A DNA stretch of 64,000 nucleotides, from the NCBI RefSeq assembly GCF_028023875.1, contig NZ_JAQIPB010000002.1, positions 496,001-560,000 of the forward strand, given 5' to 3'. The stretch comes from Xenophilus arseniciresistens (GTDB lineage: Bacteria; Pseudomonadota; Gammaproteobacteria; Burkholderiales; Burkholderiaceae_C). Below are positions 29,797-40,793 of the stretch, in pieces (position 1 is the first letter of the stretch; the number at the start of each line of letters is the position of its first letter). The notes beneath the pieces are model-generated. The model did no database searches, was not told the DNA's origin, and saw nothing but the letters and a program-made list of their open reading frames with translations. A program made the position numbers and the translations under genes.

Positions 29797-30939
29797 TTAT
29801 TCAGGTCGATAGCCGAAGACGCCGCCATTGCGGGTCACCACCACCACCGTGTTGCCGGCCATCACCGGGGTCGCGGCAATGGCCGAGCCATCGGGCTGCA
29901 GGCGGTTCACGGGCGCGCCGTCGGCCTTGGCGAAGAAGTGCAAGGTGCCCGTGTCTTCGCCCACGATCAGCGTGTTGCCCACCACCAGCGGCGCCGTCAA
30001 CGCACGCAGGCGCAGGCGGTCGCTGGACCAGGCGCGCGAGCCGTTGGCACGGTTCCAGGCCACAAGCGTGCCATTGGCTTCGGTGCCGTAGACGCGGTCT
30101 GCGTCGCCAGTCACGCCCGTGGCGCCCACGGCCGGCTGCGTCCACAGCAGCGCGCCGCGCGAGGTGTCCACGCAGCCCACGGCCGCGTAATAGGCGCGCG
30201 CGCAGACGTTGTCGCCCACACGGCTCACGGGGCCGGTCAGGTCGACCAGGCGCTCCACATCATTGGTGCCGCGCGGCGAGGCGACCGGCACTTCCCAGCG
30301 CGAGGCGCCGTTGCCCGGGTTCATGCCGATCAGGCGCGCGCCGGCACCGGCCAGCAGCGTGTCGCCCACGGGCTGCAGCACGCCGGGGCGGCGCAGCACC
30401 AGCGCCTCGCCGGCGCTGCGTTCCTGCTGCCACAGGCGGCGGCCGCTCTGGCCGTCGAAGGCCACGGTGCTGCGGTCGGCCAGCTGGACGAACACGCGGC
30501 GGCCCGCCACCAGCGGCGCCGTGAAGGTCTCGGCCACCAGACGCTCCTTCCAGAGCACCTTCGCGCCTTGCAGCACCACCACTTCGTTGTTGCGCGTGAC
30601 CACGGCGCTCAGGTCGCCGTCGCTGCCCACGCCAGCCGTCAGCGGCGCGCCCGCGTTGGCACGCCACAGCTCGCGGCCACTGCGCGCGTCCACGGCCACC
30701 ACCGTGCCATCGGTGCTGGCCACAGTCACCGTGTCGCCATTGACGGCGGGCTGCAGCGACAGGGTCACGCCCGGCACGCGCACGCTCCAGGCCTGGTTCA
30801 CGCCCAGCACGGCCACATTGGGGGGCAGCTCGGCCGGCTTGGGCTTGGGCGTGCCCGAACAGGCGACCAGCAAAGCGGCCAGGGCCAGGCTGGCCAGACG
30901 AAGCGCGGGAGCCGGGGCGACGATGGACTTGAGATTCAT
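29797..30939 (-). CDS. bamB: Outer-membrane assembly lipoprotein BamB
   Basis: A 380-residue beta-propeller lipoprotein of the BAM complex that inserts outer-membrane proteins. The lipobox LLVACSG puts the modified Cys at 27. Propeller repeats carry the PQQ-like pattern (VVAVDARSGRELWRAN, TVAFDGQSGRRLWQQ, LVAWNRANGSRAW, GTLHFFAKADG). It lies 21 bp after yfgM and upstream of der, the conserved order. bamD of the same complex is at 41870. Confidence 0.96.
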   Translation of the reverse strand: MNLKSIVAPAPALRLASLALAALLVACSGTPKPKPAELPPNVAVLGVNQAWSVRVPGVTLSLQPAVNGDTVTVASTDGTVVAVDARSGRELWRANAGAPLTAGVGSDGDLSAVVTRNNEVVVLQGAKVLWKERLVAETFTAPLVAGRRVFVQLADRSTVAFDGQSGRRLWQQERSAGEALVLRRPGVLQPVGDTLLAGAGARLIGMNPGNGASRWEVPVASPRGTNDVERLVDLTGPVSRVGDNVCARAYYAAVGCVDTSRGALLWTQPAVGATGVTGDADRVYGTEANGTLVAWNRANGSRAWSSDRLRLRALTAPLVVGNTLIVGEDTGTLHFFAKADGAPVNRLQPDGSAIAATPVMAGNTVVVVTRNGGVFGYRPE

Positions 30940-30960
30940 GGGCGATTCGAAAGAAAGCGA

Positions 30961-31632
30961 TCAGGATTTGGGTGCGTCGGCACCCAGGGTCTTCACGTCG
31001 ACGCCCGCGGCGTTGAGCTTGATCTCGACCAGACGGCGGTATTCGGATTCGGCACCGAAGGCAGTCCATGCCTTCTGGTACTCGGCACGCGCTTCCTCGC
31101 GCTTGCCTTGGGCCAGCAGCACATCGCCCTTGCGGTCGGCCACCAGGGCCTGGAACTCGGCCGGGAAGCTGCCGCCCAGCTGCTGCAGGGCGGGCTCCCA
31201 GGCCTGTGCGTCCATGTGCAGCGAAGCCAGGCGCAGGCGGGCGACGGCCTGGTAGCCAGGATCCGCGGCCTTCTCCGCCACCCAGGTCAGCGCGGTGCGG
31301 GCCTCTTCGGCCTTGCCCAGCGTGTTCAGGCTGCTGGCGGCCAGCAGGCCGGCCTGCTGCGCATAGGCCGTGCGCGCAAAGCGCTGCTGCAGATCGCCGA
31401 GCGCGCGCTGCACGCGCTCGGCGTCCGAGGCCTTGGCGGCACGGTCCAGCTCTTCATAGAGCGTGGCGGCCTGCGCGGCCTGCGAACGCTGCCAGTACTG
31501 CCAGCCGTTCCAGGCCACCACGGCCGCCGCCGCGATGAGCAGCACCCAGGTGATCAGGGTGCCGTAGGTGTTCCAGAAGTGCTTGAGCCGGTCGAGCTGT
31601 TCCTGCTCTTCGAGGTCGAGATGGGTCGCCAT
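30961..31632 (-). CDS. yfgM: YfgM-like tetratricopeptide membrane protein
   Basis: A 223-residue protein with a short cytoplasmic N-terminus (LDLEEQEQLDRLKHFWNTYGT), one membrane helix (LITWVLLIAAAAVVAW) and a periplasmic helical TPR-like domain. YfgM works with periplasmic chaperones and the SecYEG/PpiD translocon in E. coli. Gene order hisS-yfgM-bamB-der is the same as in many Proteobacteria, and the spacing to bamB is 21 bp. Confidence 0.92.
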   Translation of the reverse strand: MATHLDLEEQEQLDRLKHFWNTYGTLITWVLLIAAAAVVAWNGWQYWQRSQAAQAATLYEELDRAAKASDAERVQRALGDLQQRFARTAYAQQAGLLAASSLNTLGKAEEARTALTWVAEKAADPGYQAVARLRLASLHMDAQAWEPALQQLGGSFPAEFQALVADRKGDVLLAQGKREEARAEYQKAWTAFGAESEYRRLVEIKLNAAGVDVKTLGADAPKS

Positions 31633-31656
31633 GCGCTGTCGTTGTAGGTGAGGACG

Positions 31657-32979
31657 TCAGGGCGTTGCGCCCTGAGCAGCCGGGAATTGTAGGGTGGCGG
31701 CCCATTGGGCCACGTCGGCCAAGGGGCAACTGCGCTGGGCGCCGCTGCCGTCGCGCAGGGCCTTGAGCGTCACTTCGCCGCGCGCCAGTTCGTCGGCGCC
31801 GAAGATCAGCGCAAAGCGCGCACCGCTGGCGTCGGCCTTCTTGAACTGCGACTTGAAGCTGCCCTGCCCGTCGGGGCCGGCCGCATGCATCTGCACGCGC
31901 ACTCCGGCCTCGCGCAGTGCGACCAGCGTTTGCAGCACCACCGGCATCGCCGACGCATCGGGCACCACGGCATAGACGTCGGGCACCGGGGCCACGAAGC
32001 CCTGCCCGCCCTGCTCTTCCAGCAGCGCCAGCACGCGCTCGATGCCCATGGCCCAACCCACGGCCGGCGCGCTCTTGCCGCCGATCTGCACGATCAGGTC
32101 GTCATAGCGGCCGCCTGCGCACACCGTGCCCTGCGCGCCCAGGCGGTCGGTCACGAACTCGAAGACCGTCAGGTTGTAGTAGTCCAGGCCGCGCACCAGG
32201 CGCGGGTTGATCGTGTAGGCCACACCGTTGGCGTCGAGGATGGCGCGCAGGCCGTTGAGGTGGGCCAGCGAGGCTTCGCCCAGGAAGTCGATCAGCTTCG
32301 GCGCTGAATCGACCACGTCCTTCATGGCCGGGTTCTTGGTGTCCAGGATGCGCAGCGGGTTGCTGTGCAGGCGGCGCTTGCCGTCTTCGTCGAGCTTGTC
32401 GGCATGCTGCTCGAAGTGCGCGATCAGCTGCGCCCGGTGCGCGGCCCGCTCGGCCGGCTGGCCCAGGCTGTTGAGCTCCAGCCGCACGTCGGTCAGGCCG
32501 ATGCGCTTCCACAGCGAGGCGGCCAGCAGGATGACTTCGGCGTCCACGTCGGGGCCGGCAAAGCCCAGCGCCTCGATGCCCAGCTGGTGGAACTGGCGGT
32601 AGCGTCCGCGCTGGGGCTTCTCGCGCCTGAACATGGGGCCCATGTAGAACAGGCGCTTGCCGCCGTCGTACAGCAGGTTGTGCTCGACCACGGCGCGCAC
32701 CGCGGCGGCCGTGCCTTCGGGGCGCATGGTCAGGTGCTCGGCCTGGCCGTGCTTGTCCGAGCGGTCTTCGAAGGAGTACATCTCCTTCTCGACGATGTCG
32801 GTCACCTCGCCGATGCCGCGCACGAAGAGCGCCGTGTGCTCCAGGATCGGGGTGCGGATGTTGCGGTAGGCGAAGCGGGCCATCTGCTCGCGCACGATGC
32901 CCTCGAGCCATTCCCAGCGCGCCGCCTCCGGCGGCAGGATGTCGTTCATGCCTTTGACGGCACTGATCTTTTCAGCCAT
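31657..32979 (-). CDS. hisS: Histidyl-tRNA synthetase
   Basis: A 440-residue class II synthetase. It begins [19 protein letters not shown], with motif 2 region [29 protein letters not shown], the histidine-specific [14 protein letters not shown], and motif 3 [15 protein letters not shown], followed by the anticodon-binding domain. All catalytic segments are present, unlike HisZ at 22754. It lies 56 bp after ispG. Confidence 0.98.
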   Translation of the reverse strand: MAEKISAVKGMNDILPPEAARWEWLEGIVREQMARFAYRNIRTPILEHTALFVRGIGEVTDIVEKEMYSFEDRSDKHGQAEHLTMRPEGTAAAVRAVVEHNLLYDGGKRLFYMGPMFRREKPQRGRYRQFHQLGIEALGFAGPDVDAEVILLAASLWKRIGLTDVRLELNSLGQPAERAAHRAQLIAHFEQHADKLDEDGKRRLHSNPLRILDTKNPAMKDVVDSAPKLIDFLGEASLAHLNGLRAILDANGVAYTINPRLVRGLDYYNLTVFEFVTDRLGAQGTVCAGGRYDDLIVQIGGKSAPAVGWAMGIERVLALLEEQGGQGFVAPVPDVYAVVPDASAMPVVLQTLVALREAGVRVQMHAAGPDGQGSFKSQFKKADASGARFALIFGADELARGEVTLKALRDGSGAQRSCPLADVAQWAATLQFPAAQGATP

Positions 32980-33035
32980 TTCTTCGTTGAGCGTTCAGCC
33001 TTGTGCCCTGTCGCGGAAGCCCGCGCCCAAAACAC

Positions 33036-34295
33036 TCAGACCTGAGCGCCAAACCTCTTCTCAATGTAGTTTTCGACGATCTGATGAAACTCGGTGGCGA
33101 TGTTCTCGCCGCGCAGGGTCAGGGCCTTCTCGCCGTCGATGAAGACCGGCGCGGCTGGCGCTTCCCCGGTGCCGGGCAGGCTGATGCCGATGTCGGCATG
33201 CTTGCTCTCGCCAGGGCCGTTGACGATGCAGCCCATCACGGCCACCTTCATCGCCTCCACGCCAGGGTACTTGTGGCGCCACACGGGCATCTGCATGCGC
33301 AGGTAGTCGTCGATCTGCTTGGCCAGTTCCTGGAAGGTGGTGCTGGTCGTGCGTCCGCAGCCCGGGCAGGCCGTGACGCTGGGCACGAACACGCGCAGGC
33401 CCAGCGCCTGCAGGATCTCGGAGGCGATCACCACCTCCTGCGTGCGCGCCTCGCCGGGTTGCGGCGTGAGCGACACGCGGATGGTGTCGCCAATGCCTTC
33501 CTGCAAGAGGATGGACAGCGCCGTGGCCGAGGCCACCGTGCCCTTGGTGCCCATGCCGGCCTCGGTCAGGCCCAGGTGCAGCGCGTAGTCGCAGCGGCGC
33601 GCCAGTTCGCGGTAGACCGAGATCAGGTCCTGCACGCCGCTGACCTTGCAGCTCAGGATGATCTGGTCGCCGTCCATGCCCATCGATTCGGCCAGCTTCG
33701 CCGAGTCGATGGCCGAGCTCACCAGCGCCTCGTACATCACGCTCTTGGCGTTCCAGGGCTGCGCGCGGCGGCTGTTGACGTCCATCAGGCTGGCCAGCAG
33801 TTCCTGGTCCAGGCTGCCCCAGTTCACGCCGATGCGCACCACCTTGTTCCAGCGCATGGCGGCCTCGATCATCTGGCCGAACTGCCTGTCCTTCTTGTCG
33901 CCCTTGCCCACGTTGCCGGGGTTGATGCGGTACTTGGACAGCGCCTGGGCGCAGTCCGGGTACTCGGTCAGCAGGCGGTGGCCGTTGTAGTGGAAGTCGC
34001 CCACCAGCGGCACGTCCACGCCCATGCGGTCCAGCTGCTCGCGGATGTAGGGCACCTGCGCGGCGGCCTCGGGCGTGTTGACGGTGATGCGCACCATCTC
34101 CGAGCCGGCATTGGCCAGCTCTTTGACCTGGATCGCGGTGCCGATGGCGTCCACCGTGTCGGTGTTGGTCATCGACTGCACGCGCACCGGCGCGTCGCCG
34201 CCCACGGTGACCACGCGCGGCCCCCAGACCACGCGGGCCTGGCGCGAGCGGCGCGGCAGCGGCGCCGCCGGGGCGATGGGATGGAGTTCGCTCAT
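33036..34295 (-). CDS. ispG: 4-hydroxy-3-methylbut-2-enyl-diphosphate synthase (IspG)
   Basis: A 419-residue 4Fe-4S enzyme of the MEP isoprenoid pathway that converts MEcPP to HMBPP. Cluster cysteines are in [12 protein letters not shown] and [22 protein letters not shown] at the N-terminus and RINPGNVG in the TIM barrel are diagnostic. The first 30 residues are a family-typical variable leader. It follows the rodZ-like gene by 28 bp. Confidence 0.97.
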   Translation of the reverse strand: MSELHPIAPAAPLPRRSRQARVVWGPRVVTVGGDAPVRVQSMTNTDTVDAIGTAIQVKELANAGSEMVRITVNTPEAAAQVPYIREQLDRMGVDVPLVGDFHYNGHRLLTEYPDCAQALSKYRINPGNVGKGDKKDRQFGQMIEAAMRWNKVVRIGVNWGSLDQELLASLMDVNSRRAQPWNAKSVMYEALVSSAIDSAKLAESMGMDGDQIILSCKVSGVQDLISVYRELARRCDYALHLGLTEAGMGTKGTVASATALSILLQEGIGDTIRVSLTPQPGEARTQEVVIASEILQALGLRVFVPSVTACPGCGRTTSTTFQELAKQIDDYLRMQMPVWRHKYPGVEAMKVAVMGCIVNGPGESKHADIGISLPGTGEAPAAPVFIDGEKALTLRGENIATEFHQIVENYIEKRFGAQV

Positions 34296-34323
34296 CGGGA
34301 AGGGCCCTCCTGGGTGCCGAGGC

Positions 34324-35280
34324 TCAAGGCTTGACCTCGAAACGCGCGACGCCGCCGGAACGCGTGATCGGCGCGAGGTCGAAGGGCTTGCCCTGCACCT
34401 GCACGTCCACCACCGAGGCGCGGCCCACCGTCACCGACAGCGGCAGATCGGCCTGCGGCACGGTGGCGCTCTCGCCGCTCTTGAGCGTGCGCTCCAGCAC
34501 CGTGCGATTGCCGGCGCCGGCCACACGAATCCAGGATTCGCCACGGGCCACGAAGGCCAGCACGTCGGCACCGGCTGCGGCGGCGGGTGGGGTGGCAGAC
34601 GCTGGCGCCGTGGCGGGCGCAGGCGTCGCGGGGGTTGCTGTGGCTGCGGGTGCAGGCTGCGTCAAGGCGGTGGAAGCCGTCAGCGGCATGGCAGGCGCGG
34701 CGGTCTGCGGCGCCTCGACCACCATGCCATCACCGTCGCGCGCGGCTCCGGCTGCGGGCTCCGAAGTGGCGCCAGTCATGCGGCTCCAGGCCTCGGAGAT
34801 CTGCTGCGTGGCCGACTGGGGCAGCAGGAACAGCACCAGCGCCCCCACCAGCAGCAGCCCCACCACCGCCAGCAGCGGCCGCGAAGGGCGGCCCGTGACG
34901 CTGGCCCGCGCACTGCTGCTGCGCACCGCCTGGCTGCGGATGTGGCCGCTCATGCGGCGGTCGGATTCAGCCAGCACCGCACGGGGCGCGCCCGGCAGCT
35001 TTTCGAGCACGGGCGCCGGGTCCACCCGCAGGGCCCGGCAGACGCTGGCTGCGAGTGCCCGCGCGAAGACCGGGTCCGGCAGGGCATCGATGTCATCGGC
35101 CTCCAGCGCGGCCAGCTTCTGCGTGGGCACCTTCAGGGCCGCGGCCACCACGTCGATGTGCAGCCCATGGGCCTCGCGCGCCTGGCGCAGCATCTGGCCC
35201 GCGGTGGCCTGCTCGGGGGTTTCAGGGGAGACCAGCGGCATCGCCGCCGAGGCGCCGAACTCGCTCGCACGCTCAATCAT
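34324..35280 (-). CDS. RodZ-like helix-turn-helix membrane protein (DUF4115)
   Basis: A 318-residue bitopic protein. A Cro-like HTH_25 domain ([32 protein letters not shown]) is cytoplasmic, one membrane helix ([18 protein letters not shown]) is near residue 140, then a long Ala/Pro/Thr-rich periplasmic linker and a C-terminal DUF4115 beta domain ([24 protein letters not shown]). RodZ anchors MreB filaments in rod-shaped cells. The start at 35280 overlaps the pilW stop by eight bases. Between pilW and ispG is the standard rodZ place. Confidence 0.9.
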   Translation of the reverse strand: MIERASEFGASAAMPLVSPETPEQATAGQMLRQAREAHGLHIDVVAAALKVPTQKLAALEADDIDALPDPVFARALAASVCRALRVDPAPVLEKLPGAPRAVLAESDRRMSGHIRSQAVRSSSARASVTGRPSRPLLAVVGLLLVGALVLFLLPQSATQQISEAWSRMTGATSEPAAGAARDGDGMVVEAPQTAAPAMPLTASTALTQPAPAATATPATPAPATAPASATPPAAAAGADVLAFVARGESWIRVAGAGNRTVLERTLKSGESATVPQADLPLSVTVGRASVVDVQVQGKPFDLAPITRSGGVARFEVKP

Positions 35281-36187
35281 CAAACTGACCTCTTTCAAAG
35301 GCGCGCGCCTCGCGGGACTGCGGGTAGCGGCGCCGCAACTGGCCGGCCAGATCGTTCGTCGCTTCACTGTTGCCCAGGCGCCGCTCGGTGCGCAGGCCCA
35401 GCCACAGCGACTCGGCGTTGGACACCGGGCCGTTGTTCACGCGCCGGATGTAGAACTGCGCGCGCGCATAGTCGCCGCGCTGGAACAGCAGCGCCGCCAG
35501 GTTGTAGCCGATGACGGGATTGCCGGCGTCGATCTCGTAGGCCTGCAGCAAGGTGCGCTCGGCCTCGGCCCGCTGGCCGGCCTGCAGCTGGCAGATGCCC
35601 TTGGTCATCAGCGTCTTGGCCGACTCGGTGTAGCCCGGCGCGGCCAGCGCCGCCGCGAACTGCTGCTGCGCATCGGCATAGCGCTGCTGCTGGCACATCA
35701 GCCAGGCGTAGTTGTGGCGCACGTTGCCGTCGCGCGGGTTGATCACGATGGCGCGGCGGAAGCTGTCTTCGGCGCGGCCCGCATCGTCCAGGCGCATGTA
35801 GATCAGCCCGCGCAGGCTGTATGCGTCCACCATGTTCGGATCGGCGGCAATGGCCTGGTTGGCCTCTTCCAGCGCGATCTGCGTCTGCCCCTGCTCGAAG
35901 TAGCCAGCGGCCAGCTGCAGCCGGATGCGGGCACGGTGCCGGGCCTGCTCGGGGTCGTTCGCCGAGGTGGCCGCGGGCAGCCCTGCGTTGTTCACGTCGG
36001 GCAGCGAGGTGGTGACCGTCTTGGTTGTCGTGCAGGCCCCCAGCAGGGCGCTGGCCGCGACGAGGAGCAGGCCCCATCGCCGCCGCCCTTGGCCGCGTGC
36101 GGCGCGGGCGCCTGCACGGGTGTCTGCGTGGGCAGGGGCGCAGGTCAGGTCCTGGGGCGGTGCGGCAACGAAGGCGTGGAGGTTCAT
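35273..36187 (-). CDS. pilW: Type IV pilus assembly lipoprotein PilW/PilF
   Basis: A 304-residue TPR protein that helps assemble the secretin PilQ at the outer membrane. The N-terminal region is long (about 40 residues, Arg-rich) before the lipobox ALLGACTT with Cys52; an internal start is possible but none fits better. TPR units are seen from YFEQGQTQIALEEANQAIAADPNMVDAYSLRGLIYMRL to the C-terminus. It lies 18 bp after rlmN. The pilus structural genes are elsewhere. Confidence 0.9.
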   Translation of the reverse strand: MNLHAFVAAPPQDLTCAPAHADTRAGARAARGQGRRRWGLLLVAASALLGACTTTKTVTTSLPDVNNAGLPAATSANDPEQARHRARIRLQLAAGYFEQGQTQIALEEANQAIAADPNMVDAYSLRGLIYMRLDDAGRAEDSFRRAIVINPRDGNVRHNYAWLMCQQQRYADAQQQFAAALAAPGYTESAKTLMTKGICQLQAGQRAEAERTLLQAYEIDAGNPVIGYNLAALLFQRGDYARAQFYIRRVNNGPVSNAESLWLGLRTERRLGNSEATNDLAGQLRRRYPQSREARAFERGQFDD

Positions 36188-36205
36188 CGGCTTGCGTCCA
36201 GAAGT

Positions 36206-37342
36206 TCAGGCGGGCTGATTGGCCGACGCGTCGGCCCGCTGCATCATCACCGTGCGGCGTTGCGCCATGCGGTCGGCCGCACGGGTGCGGTCCTTCACGT
36301 CGCCGGCCAGTTGGCCACAGGCGGCATCGATGTCGTCGCCACGGGTCTTGCGCACCGTGGTGACGATGCCCGAATCGGCCAGCACACGCGCAAAGGCCTG
36401 CACGCGCGCAGCGGGCGAGCGCAGCAGGCCCGAGGCCGGAAACGGGTTGAAGGGGATGAGGTTGAACTTGCAGGACACGTCCTGACGGCGCACCTGCTCG
36501 ATCAGCTGCTGCGCGTGCGCGTCGCTGTCGTTGACGCCGTCGAGCATGCAGTACTCGAAGGTGATGAAGTCGCGTGGCGCATGGGCGAGGTAGCGCTTGC
36601 AGGCGGCCAGCAATTCCTCAATGGGGTACTTGCGGTTGAGCGGGACCAGGTCGTCGCGCAGCGCATCGTTGGGCGCATGCAGCGACACGGCCAGCGCCAC
36701 GGGGCAGTCCTGCGCCAGGCGGTCCATCATGGGCACCACGCCCGAGGTGGAGACCGTGACCCGGCGGCGCGAGAGGCCGTAGGCGTTGTCGTCCAGCATG
36801 GTCCGCAGCGCCGGCACCAGGGCCGAGTAGTTCTGCAGCGGCTCGCCCATGCCCATCATCACCACGTTGGAGATGACACGGTCCTCGCGCCCCAGATGCT
36901 TGCGCAGGAAGTGCTCGGCGAACCAGAGCTGGGCCACGATCTCGCCGGTGCTGAGGTTGCGGCTGAAGCCCTGGTGGCCCGTGGAGCAGAAGCGGCAGCC
37001 CACGGCGCAGCCCGCCTGGGACGACACGCACAGGGTGCCTCTGTCATCCTCGGGAATGAACACGGCCTCGACGGCATTGCCGTCGCCGACGCCGAACAGC
37101 CACTTGATGGTGCCGTCGGCGGACATGTGTTGGGCGATGACGGGCAGGCCCTGGACCTGCGCCACGCCGGCCAGCTTGCCGCGCAGCGACTTGGCCAGGT
37201 CCGTCATCTGTTCGAAGTCGCTCGCGCCGCGCTGGTGGATCCAGCGGAACAGCTGCGTGGCGCGAAAGCGCTTCTCGCCAAGCTGCTCGCAGAACGCGGC
37301 CAGCCCTTCGAGGTCGAAATCGAGGAGATTGATGGCGGTCAT
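36206..37342 (-). CDS. rlmN: 23S rRNA/tRNA adenine-C2 methyltransferase RlmN
   Basis: A 378-residue radical SAM enzyme that methylates A2503 of 23S rRNA and A37 of some tRNAs. The 4Fe-4S motif is C112-x3-C116-x2-C119 in [23 protein letters not shown] and the C-terminal catalytic Cys342 in DAACGQLAG are also present. The ATG at 37342 starts the conserved [13 protein letters not shown]; the upstream frame is a shadow. A GGAG-poor leader follows ndk by 67 bp. Confidence 0.97.
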   Translation of the reverse strand: MTAINLLDFDLEGLAAFCEQLGEKRFRATQLFRWIHQRGASDFEQMTDLAKSLRGKLAGVAQVQGLPVIAQHMSADGTIKWLFGVGDGNAVEAVFIPEDDRGTLCVSSQAGCAVGCRFCSTGHQGFSRNLSTGEIVAQLWFAEHFLRKHLGREDRVISNVVMMGMGEPLQNYSALVPALRTMLDDNAYGLSRRRVTVSTSGVVPMMDRLAQDCPVALAVSLHAPNDALRDDLVPLNRKYPIEELLAACKRYLAHAPRDFITFEYCMLDGVNDSDAHAQQLIEQVRRQDVSCKFNLIPFNPFPASGLLRSPAARVQAFARVLADSGIVTTVRKTRGDDIDAACGQLAGDVKDRTRAADRMAQRRTVMMQRADASANQPA

Positions 37343-37409
37343 GGCGAGCAGCTGGAGGTTTTCTGAGCCGCCAGCGTCACGGCCGCGGGGCCGTGGCGCC
37401 GGCAGGTGC

Positions 37410-37835
37410 TCAGCGCGAATAGACGTTCGCGGCGGGGAAGAAGAAGGCCACTTCGACGGCTGCCGTCTCAGGGGCGTCGGAGCCGTGCACGGCGTTGGCA
37501 TCGATGCTGTCGGCGAAGTCGGCGCGGATGGTGCCGGCGGCCGCCTTCTTGGGGTCGGTGGCGCCCATCAGGTCACGGTTCTTGGCGATGGCGTTCTCGC
37601 CTTCGAGCACTTGCACGAACACGGGGCCCGAGATCATGAAGTCCACCAGGTCCTTGAAGAAGGGACGCTCCTTGTGGACGGCGTAGAACTGCTCGGCTTC
37701 GGCACGCGACAGGTGCACCAGCTTGGCAGCGGCGATCTTCAGGCCGGCGGCTTCGAAGCGGGAAACGATCTTGCCGATGACGTTCTTGGCGACGGCGTCG
37801 GGCTTGATGATGGACAGGGTACGTTCGATGGCCAT
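37410..37835 (-). CDS. ndk: Nucleoside-diphosphate kinase
   Basis: A 141-residue enzyme that balances nucleoside triphosphate pools. The phosphorylated His117 is in [10 protein letters not shown], with the N-terminal [12 protein letters not shown] strand. Length is standard. It is upstream of rlmN in the usual betaproteobacterial order, with a 306-bp spacer to rluB behind it that must hold its promoter. Confidence 0.98.
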   Translation of the reverse strand: MAIERTLSIIKPDAVAKNVIGKIVSRFEAAGLKIAAAKLVHLSRAEAEQFYAVHKERPFFKDLVDFMISGPVFVQVLEGENAIAKNRDLMGATDPKKAAAGTIRADFADSIDANAVHGSDAPETAAVEVAFFFPAANVYSR

Positions 37836-38141
37836 GATGTTTGCTTTCTGGGCAGGTTGCTTCGCTGGGAAGCGTGATGAAAAACGTTGGGAAGCGACAT
37901 TCGTCCGCACGATGCGCGGGCGGCGCCCAAAGGGTGGGCGCCACGCGCACTCAGGCGAGCTGGGGCGCGCGGAGAAAGCCGTGAATTTTAACCCGGGCCT
38001 TTCACGCCCCTCGGGCGCGCGGACCCAAAAACCGCAAGGAAATCGGCCACTTGGCGCTCGCTTTGCGCGTCAGGTGGCCGAGGGCCGGCCCCTGAGGGCA
38101 GGACGCCGCCGGCGAGGCCGGCGCCCGGCGTGTGGCGCGAA
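37836..38141. other. 306-bp spacer between rluB and ndk with several hairpins
   Basis: No gene. It contains three inverted repeats: GGCGCCCA (37922-37929) with TGGGCGCC (37935-37942); TCGGCCAC (38043-38050) with GTGGCCGA (38074-38081); CGCCGGC-GAG-GCCGGCG (38107-38123). A short AT-rich stretch at 37983-37990, reading TAAAAT on the minus strand, is the best -10-like element for ndk, but no good -35 was found. Confidence 0.5.
38043..38081 (-). terminator. Probable terminator downstream of rluB
   Basis: TCGGCCAC and GTGGCCGA form an eight-base outer stem, and GCGC pairs inside it. On the minus strand the stem is followed by TTTCCTTGCGGTTTTTGG, a broken U-rich tail about 60 bases after the rluB stop. 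An intrinsic or partly Rho-dependent terminator is likely; a leader structure for ndk is the alternative. Confidence 0.5.
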
Positions 38142-39860
38142 TCAGCGCGAGCGACCGCGCCGGTTGCCGCCGCGGCCTGCGCCGCCGCCCGAGCCACCAC
38201 CGCCGCCCGACGGGCCGGCAAAGCCGCCCCCGCCGCCGCGGCGCGATTCCTTGCGCTGGCGCGTGAAGCTGTCGGCGCCGATGTAGCCCAGCGAGGTCTT
38301 CATCGGATCGGGCTGGTTGTTGCCACCGCCACCACCGCCGCCATCACGGGCACCGGGGTTGCCGCCGGGTCCGTTGCGGCCCTTCTTGTTGCCGTTGCGT
38401 GCCGCGCCGGCGTCGCCGCCACGGCCCTTGGGGCCGCGCGCGAAGCCGGGCTCGGGCGGGCGTGCACCGCCGCGCTGGCTGCGGCCGTCGCCGCGGCGCG
38501 GCTTCTTGCCGCGCCCGCCGACTTCGTTCTGGCGCGGGCTGGCCGGCATGTCGGCGCCGGCGGCCTGGGTCAGGGCGCGGATGTCGCGCTCGTCCAGTTC
38601 CATCCAGGCGCCGCGCTTGAGGCCGCGCGGCAGCAGCATGGCGCCATAGCGGATGCGGATCAGGCGACTGACCGCATGGCCCACCGATTCGAACAGGCGG
38701 CGCACCTCGCGGTTGCGGCCTTCGGAGATGGTCACGCGGTACCACTGGTTCGAGCCCTCGCCGCCGCCATCCTCGATGGTGCCGAACTGGGCCCGGCCGT
38801 CGGCCAGTTGCACGCCGTCGAGCAGGCGCTGCTTTTCCTCGTTGTTCAGCGCGCCCAGCACCCGCACCGCGTATTCGCGCTCCAGGCCGAAGCGGGGGTG
38901 CATGAGTCGGTTGGCCAGTTCACCGGAGCTGGAGAACAGCAGCAGCCCTTCGGTGTTCAGATCGAGCCGCCCCACGGACTGCCACTTGCCCTGGTACAGG
39001 CGCGGCAGCTTGCGGAACACGGTGGGCCGGTTCTGCGGGTCGTCGTGGGTGACCACTTCGCCCACGGGCTTGTGGTAGGCGATCACGCGCGGCGGCGGCG
39101 GCGCGATGCGGTAGCGGATGGGCTTGCCGTTGAACTTGATCTGGTCGCCGTACTGGATGCGCTGGCCGATGTGGGCCGGCTCGTTGTTGACGGAGATGCG
39201 GCCCTCCAGGATCAGGCGTTCCATCTCCAGGCGCGAACCCAGGCCGGCCTGGGCCAGCACCTTGTGCAGCTTGGGCGCATCGGCCTGCGGCAGCAGCACG
39301 CGCTTCGGCGGCGCCACCTCCGCATCGCCCTCGTCGGCATCGAACTGGCCCGAGACCACGTCCGAGAACTGGATTGGCGCAGGCGGCGGCGCATTGCGGG
39401 CCGCACGTTCGGCGGCACGGCGTTCACGGTCGAACTCGTCGTCGTCCTCGTCATCCTCCTCGTCGTCGCCCTCCTCGTCATCGCCGGCATGCGCCTGACT
39501 GCGCATGTCTTCGTCGGCCTGCACGGCAGTGGGCGCCGAAGCGGGCTCGGGCGCGACGACCGCCTCAGGCGCCTCGGCCTCGATGGAGGCGGGCTCGACA
39601 GTGGCGGGCTCGACAGGGGCCGAAGATTCGGCCTGCTCAACCGCAACCGGCTTTCGGGCCTGACGCGGCTTGCGCTTGGGGGGTGCAGGCGCGTCGTCGC
39701 CGGCCGCGGCAGCCGGGGCCGATGCCGGATCTGGCACCTGCACCGCGTCGGCCGCCTTGGCGCGCGGCGCCCGGGGCTTGCGCTTGGGCGCGGCGGGCGC
39801 CTGCGATGCCTCGGCGCTGTCGGACTCGGGGCCCTGGGATTCTGGGTTGACGGAACTCAT
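38142..39860 (-). CDS. rluB: 23S rRNA pseudouridine synthase RluB, with long disordered ends
   Basis: A 572-residue protein, about twice the usual RluB length. The core (about residues 195-440) has an S4 domain ([30 protein letters not shown]) and the synthase domain with catalytic Asp in [12 protein letters not shown], plus [15 protein letters not shown]. In front are about 190 residues of Ala/Pro/Lys low complexity and an acidic run of Asp/Glu near residues 127-143. Behind is a Gly/Arg-rich tail of about 125 residues with RGG-like pieces. Only the core is needed for U2605 modification; the tails may bind RNA. It overlaps scpB by four bases. Confidence 0.93.
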   Translation of the reverse strand: MSSVNPESQGPESDSAEASQAPAAPKRKPRAPRAKAADAVQVPDPASAPAAAAGDDAPAPPKRKPRQARKPVAVEQAESSAPVEPATVEPASIEAEAPEAVVAPEPASAPTAVQADEDMRSQAHAGDDEEGDDEEDDEDDDEFDRERRAAERAARNAPPPAPIQFSDVVSGQFDADEGDAEVAPPKRVLLPQADAPKLHKVLAQAGLGSRLEMERLILEGRISVNNEPAHIGQRIQYGDQIKFNGKPIRYRIAPPPPRVIAYHKPVGEVVTHDDPQNRPTVFRKLPRLYQGKWQSVGRLDLNTEGLLLFSSSGELANRLMHPRFGLEREYAVRVLGALNNEEKQRLLDGVQLADGRAQFGTIEDGGGEGSNQWYRVTISEGRNREVRRLFESVGHAVSRLIRIRYGAMLLPRGLKRGAWMELDERDIRALTQAAGADMPASPRQNEVGGRGKKPRRGDGRSQRGGARPPEPGFARGPKGRGGDAGAARNGNKKGRNGPGGNPGARDGGGGGGGNNQPDPMKTSLGYIGADSFTRQRKESRRGGGGGFAGPSGGGGGSGGGAGRGGNRRGRSR

Positions 39861-40651
39861 GGTGTCTGTCCGGAAGCGTTCGGTGAGGACGCAGCCTGCG
39901 GCGGCGCGTCGGAATCAAGGGAAGAAGATGGCAGGTCATCGGCACCTGCGTCAGGCAGCGGCCCGGCCGTGCCTTCGTCAGCAGCGGCCTGCGTGGCGGG
40001 CTCGTCGGGGCCGGCGGCAGCGACCGTCTCGGCCGGCGGCGCGTCCGCGTCGGCAGCCACGACCTCGGGGGCCGGCTGCTCGTCGATGAGCAGGCCCTGC
40101 TGCGCGCCCGCCAGCACATCGGCCATGGCCTGGGCCTGCTGGGGCGCCTCGATCATGGGCAACTGGTCCAGCGAGGCCAGGCCCAGGTCGTCGAGGAACT
40201 GCTTTGTGGTGGCGTACAGCGCGGGCCGGCCCACGGTTTCGCGGTGACCGATGACCTCCACCCAGTTGCGATCCTCCAGTTGCTTGAGGATCATGGAATT
40301 GATGGTCACGCCGCGGATGTCTTCCATGTCGCCGCGGGTGACCGGCTGGCGGTAGGCAATGATGGCCAGCGTCTCCAGCGTCGCCCGGGTGTAGCGCGGC
40401 GGCTTCTCGGGATGCAGCCGGTCCAGGTGCTCGCGCATCTCGGGCCGGCTCTGGAAGCGCCAGCCCGTGGCCACCTGCACCAGCTCCAGCCCGCGCTGCG
40501 CCCACTCGTGCTGCATCTGCATGAGCAGTTCCTTGATCGTGTCTGCACCCAGCGCGTCGTCGAACAGCGTGCGCATGTCGCGCACGGGCAGCGGCTGCGC
40601 CGAACAGATCAAGGCGGTTTCGAGAATGCGCTTGGCATCCGCCGTATTCAT
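39857..40651 (-). CDS. scpB: Segregation and condensation protein ScpB
   Basis: A 264-residue SMC-partner protein. Two winged-helix domains cover about residues 1-160 ([75 protein letters not shown]). The last about 90 residues are an acidic Ala/Asp-rich tail. ScpB closes the SMC-ScpA ring. scpA is not adjacent. Its stop and the rluB start share ATGA, a common pairing in bacteria. Confidence 0.95.
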   Translation of the reverse strand: MNTADAKRILETALICSAQPLPVRDMRTLFDDALGADTIKELLMQMQHEWAQRGLELVQVATGWRFQSRPEMREHLDRLHPEKPPRYTRATLETLAIIAYRQPVTRGDMEDIRGVTINSMILKQLEDRNWVEVIGHRETVGRPALYATTKQFLDDLGLASLDQLPMIEAPQQAQAMADVLAGAQQGLLIDEQPAPEVVAADADAPPAETVAAAGPDEPATQAAADEGTAGPLPDAGADDLPSSSLDSDAPPQAASSPNASGQTP

Positions 40652-40793
40652 GGTTCGCGGTGTCCGGGAAGTGGCGCCCTCGGGCGCACGTTCAAGAAGA
40701 ACGAAAGGGGAAGGGTCTGGACGGTGGGCCGCACACGGCCTGGCGTTGCAGCGGGCCGGGGGTGGATGCACCGGCCATGGAGAGGGAAAACCG

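Noticed and set aside
28120-31647. A 1175-codon open frame on the plus strand
   Set aside because: It lies antisense to hfq, der, bamB and yfgM, all with clear family motifs. Long antisense frames are expected in GC-rich coding DNA; composition is His/Gln/Arg/Gly-rich.
34331-37366. A 1011-codon open frame on the plus strand
   Set aside because: Antisense to the rodZ-like gene, pilW and rlmN; no recognisable domain.
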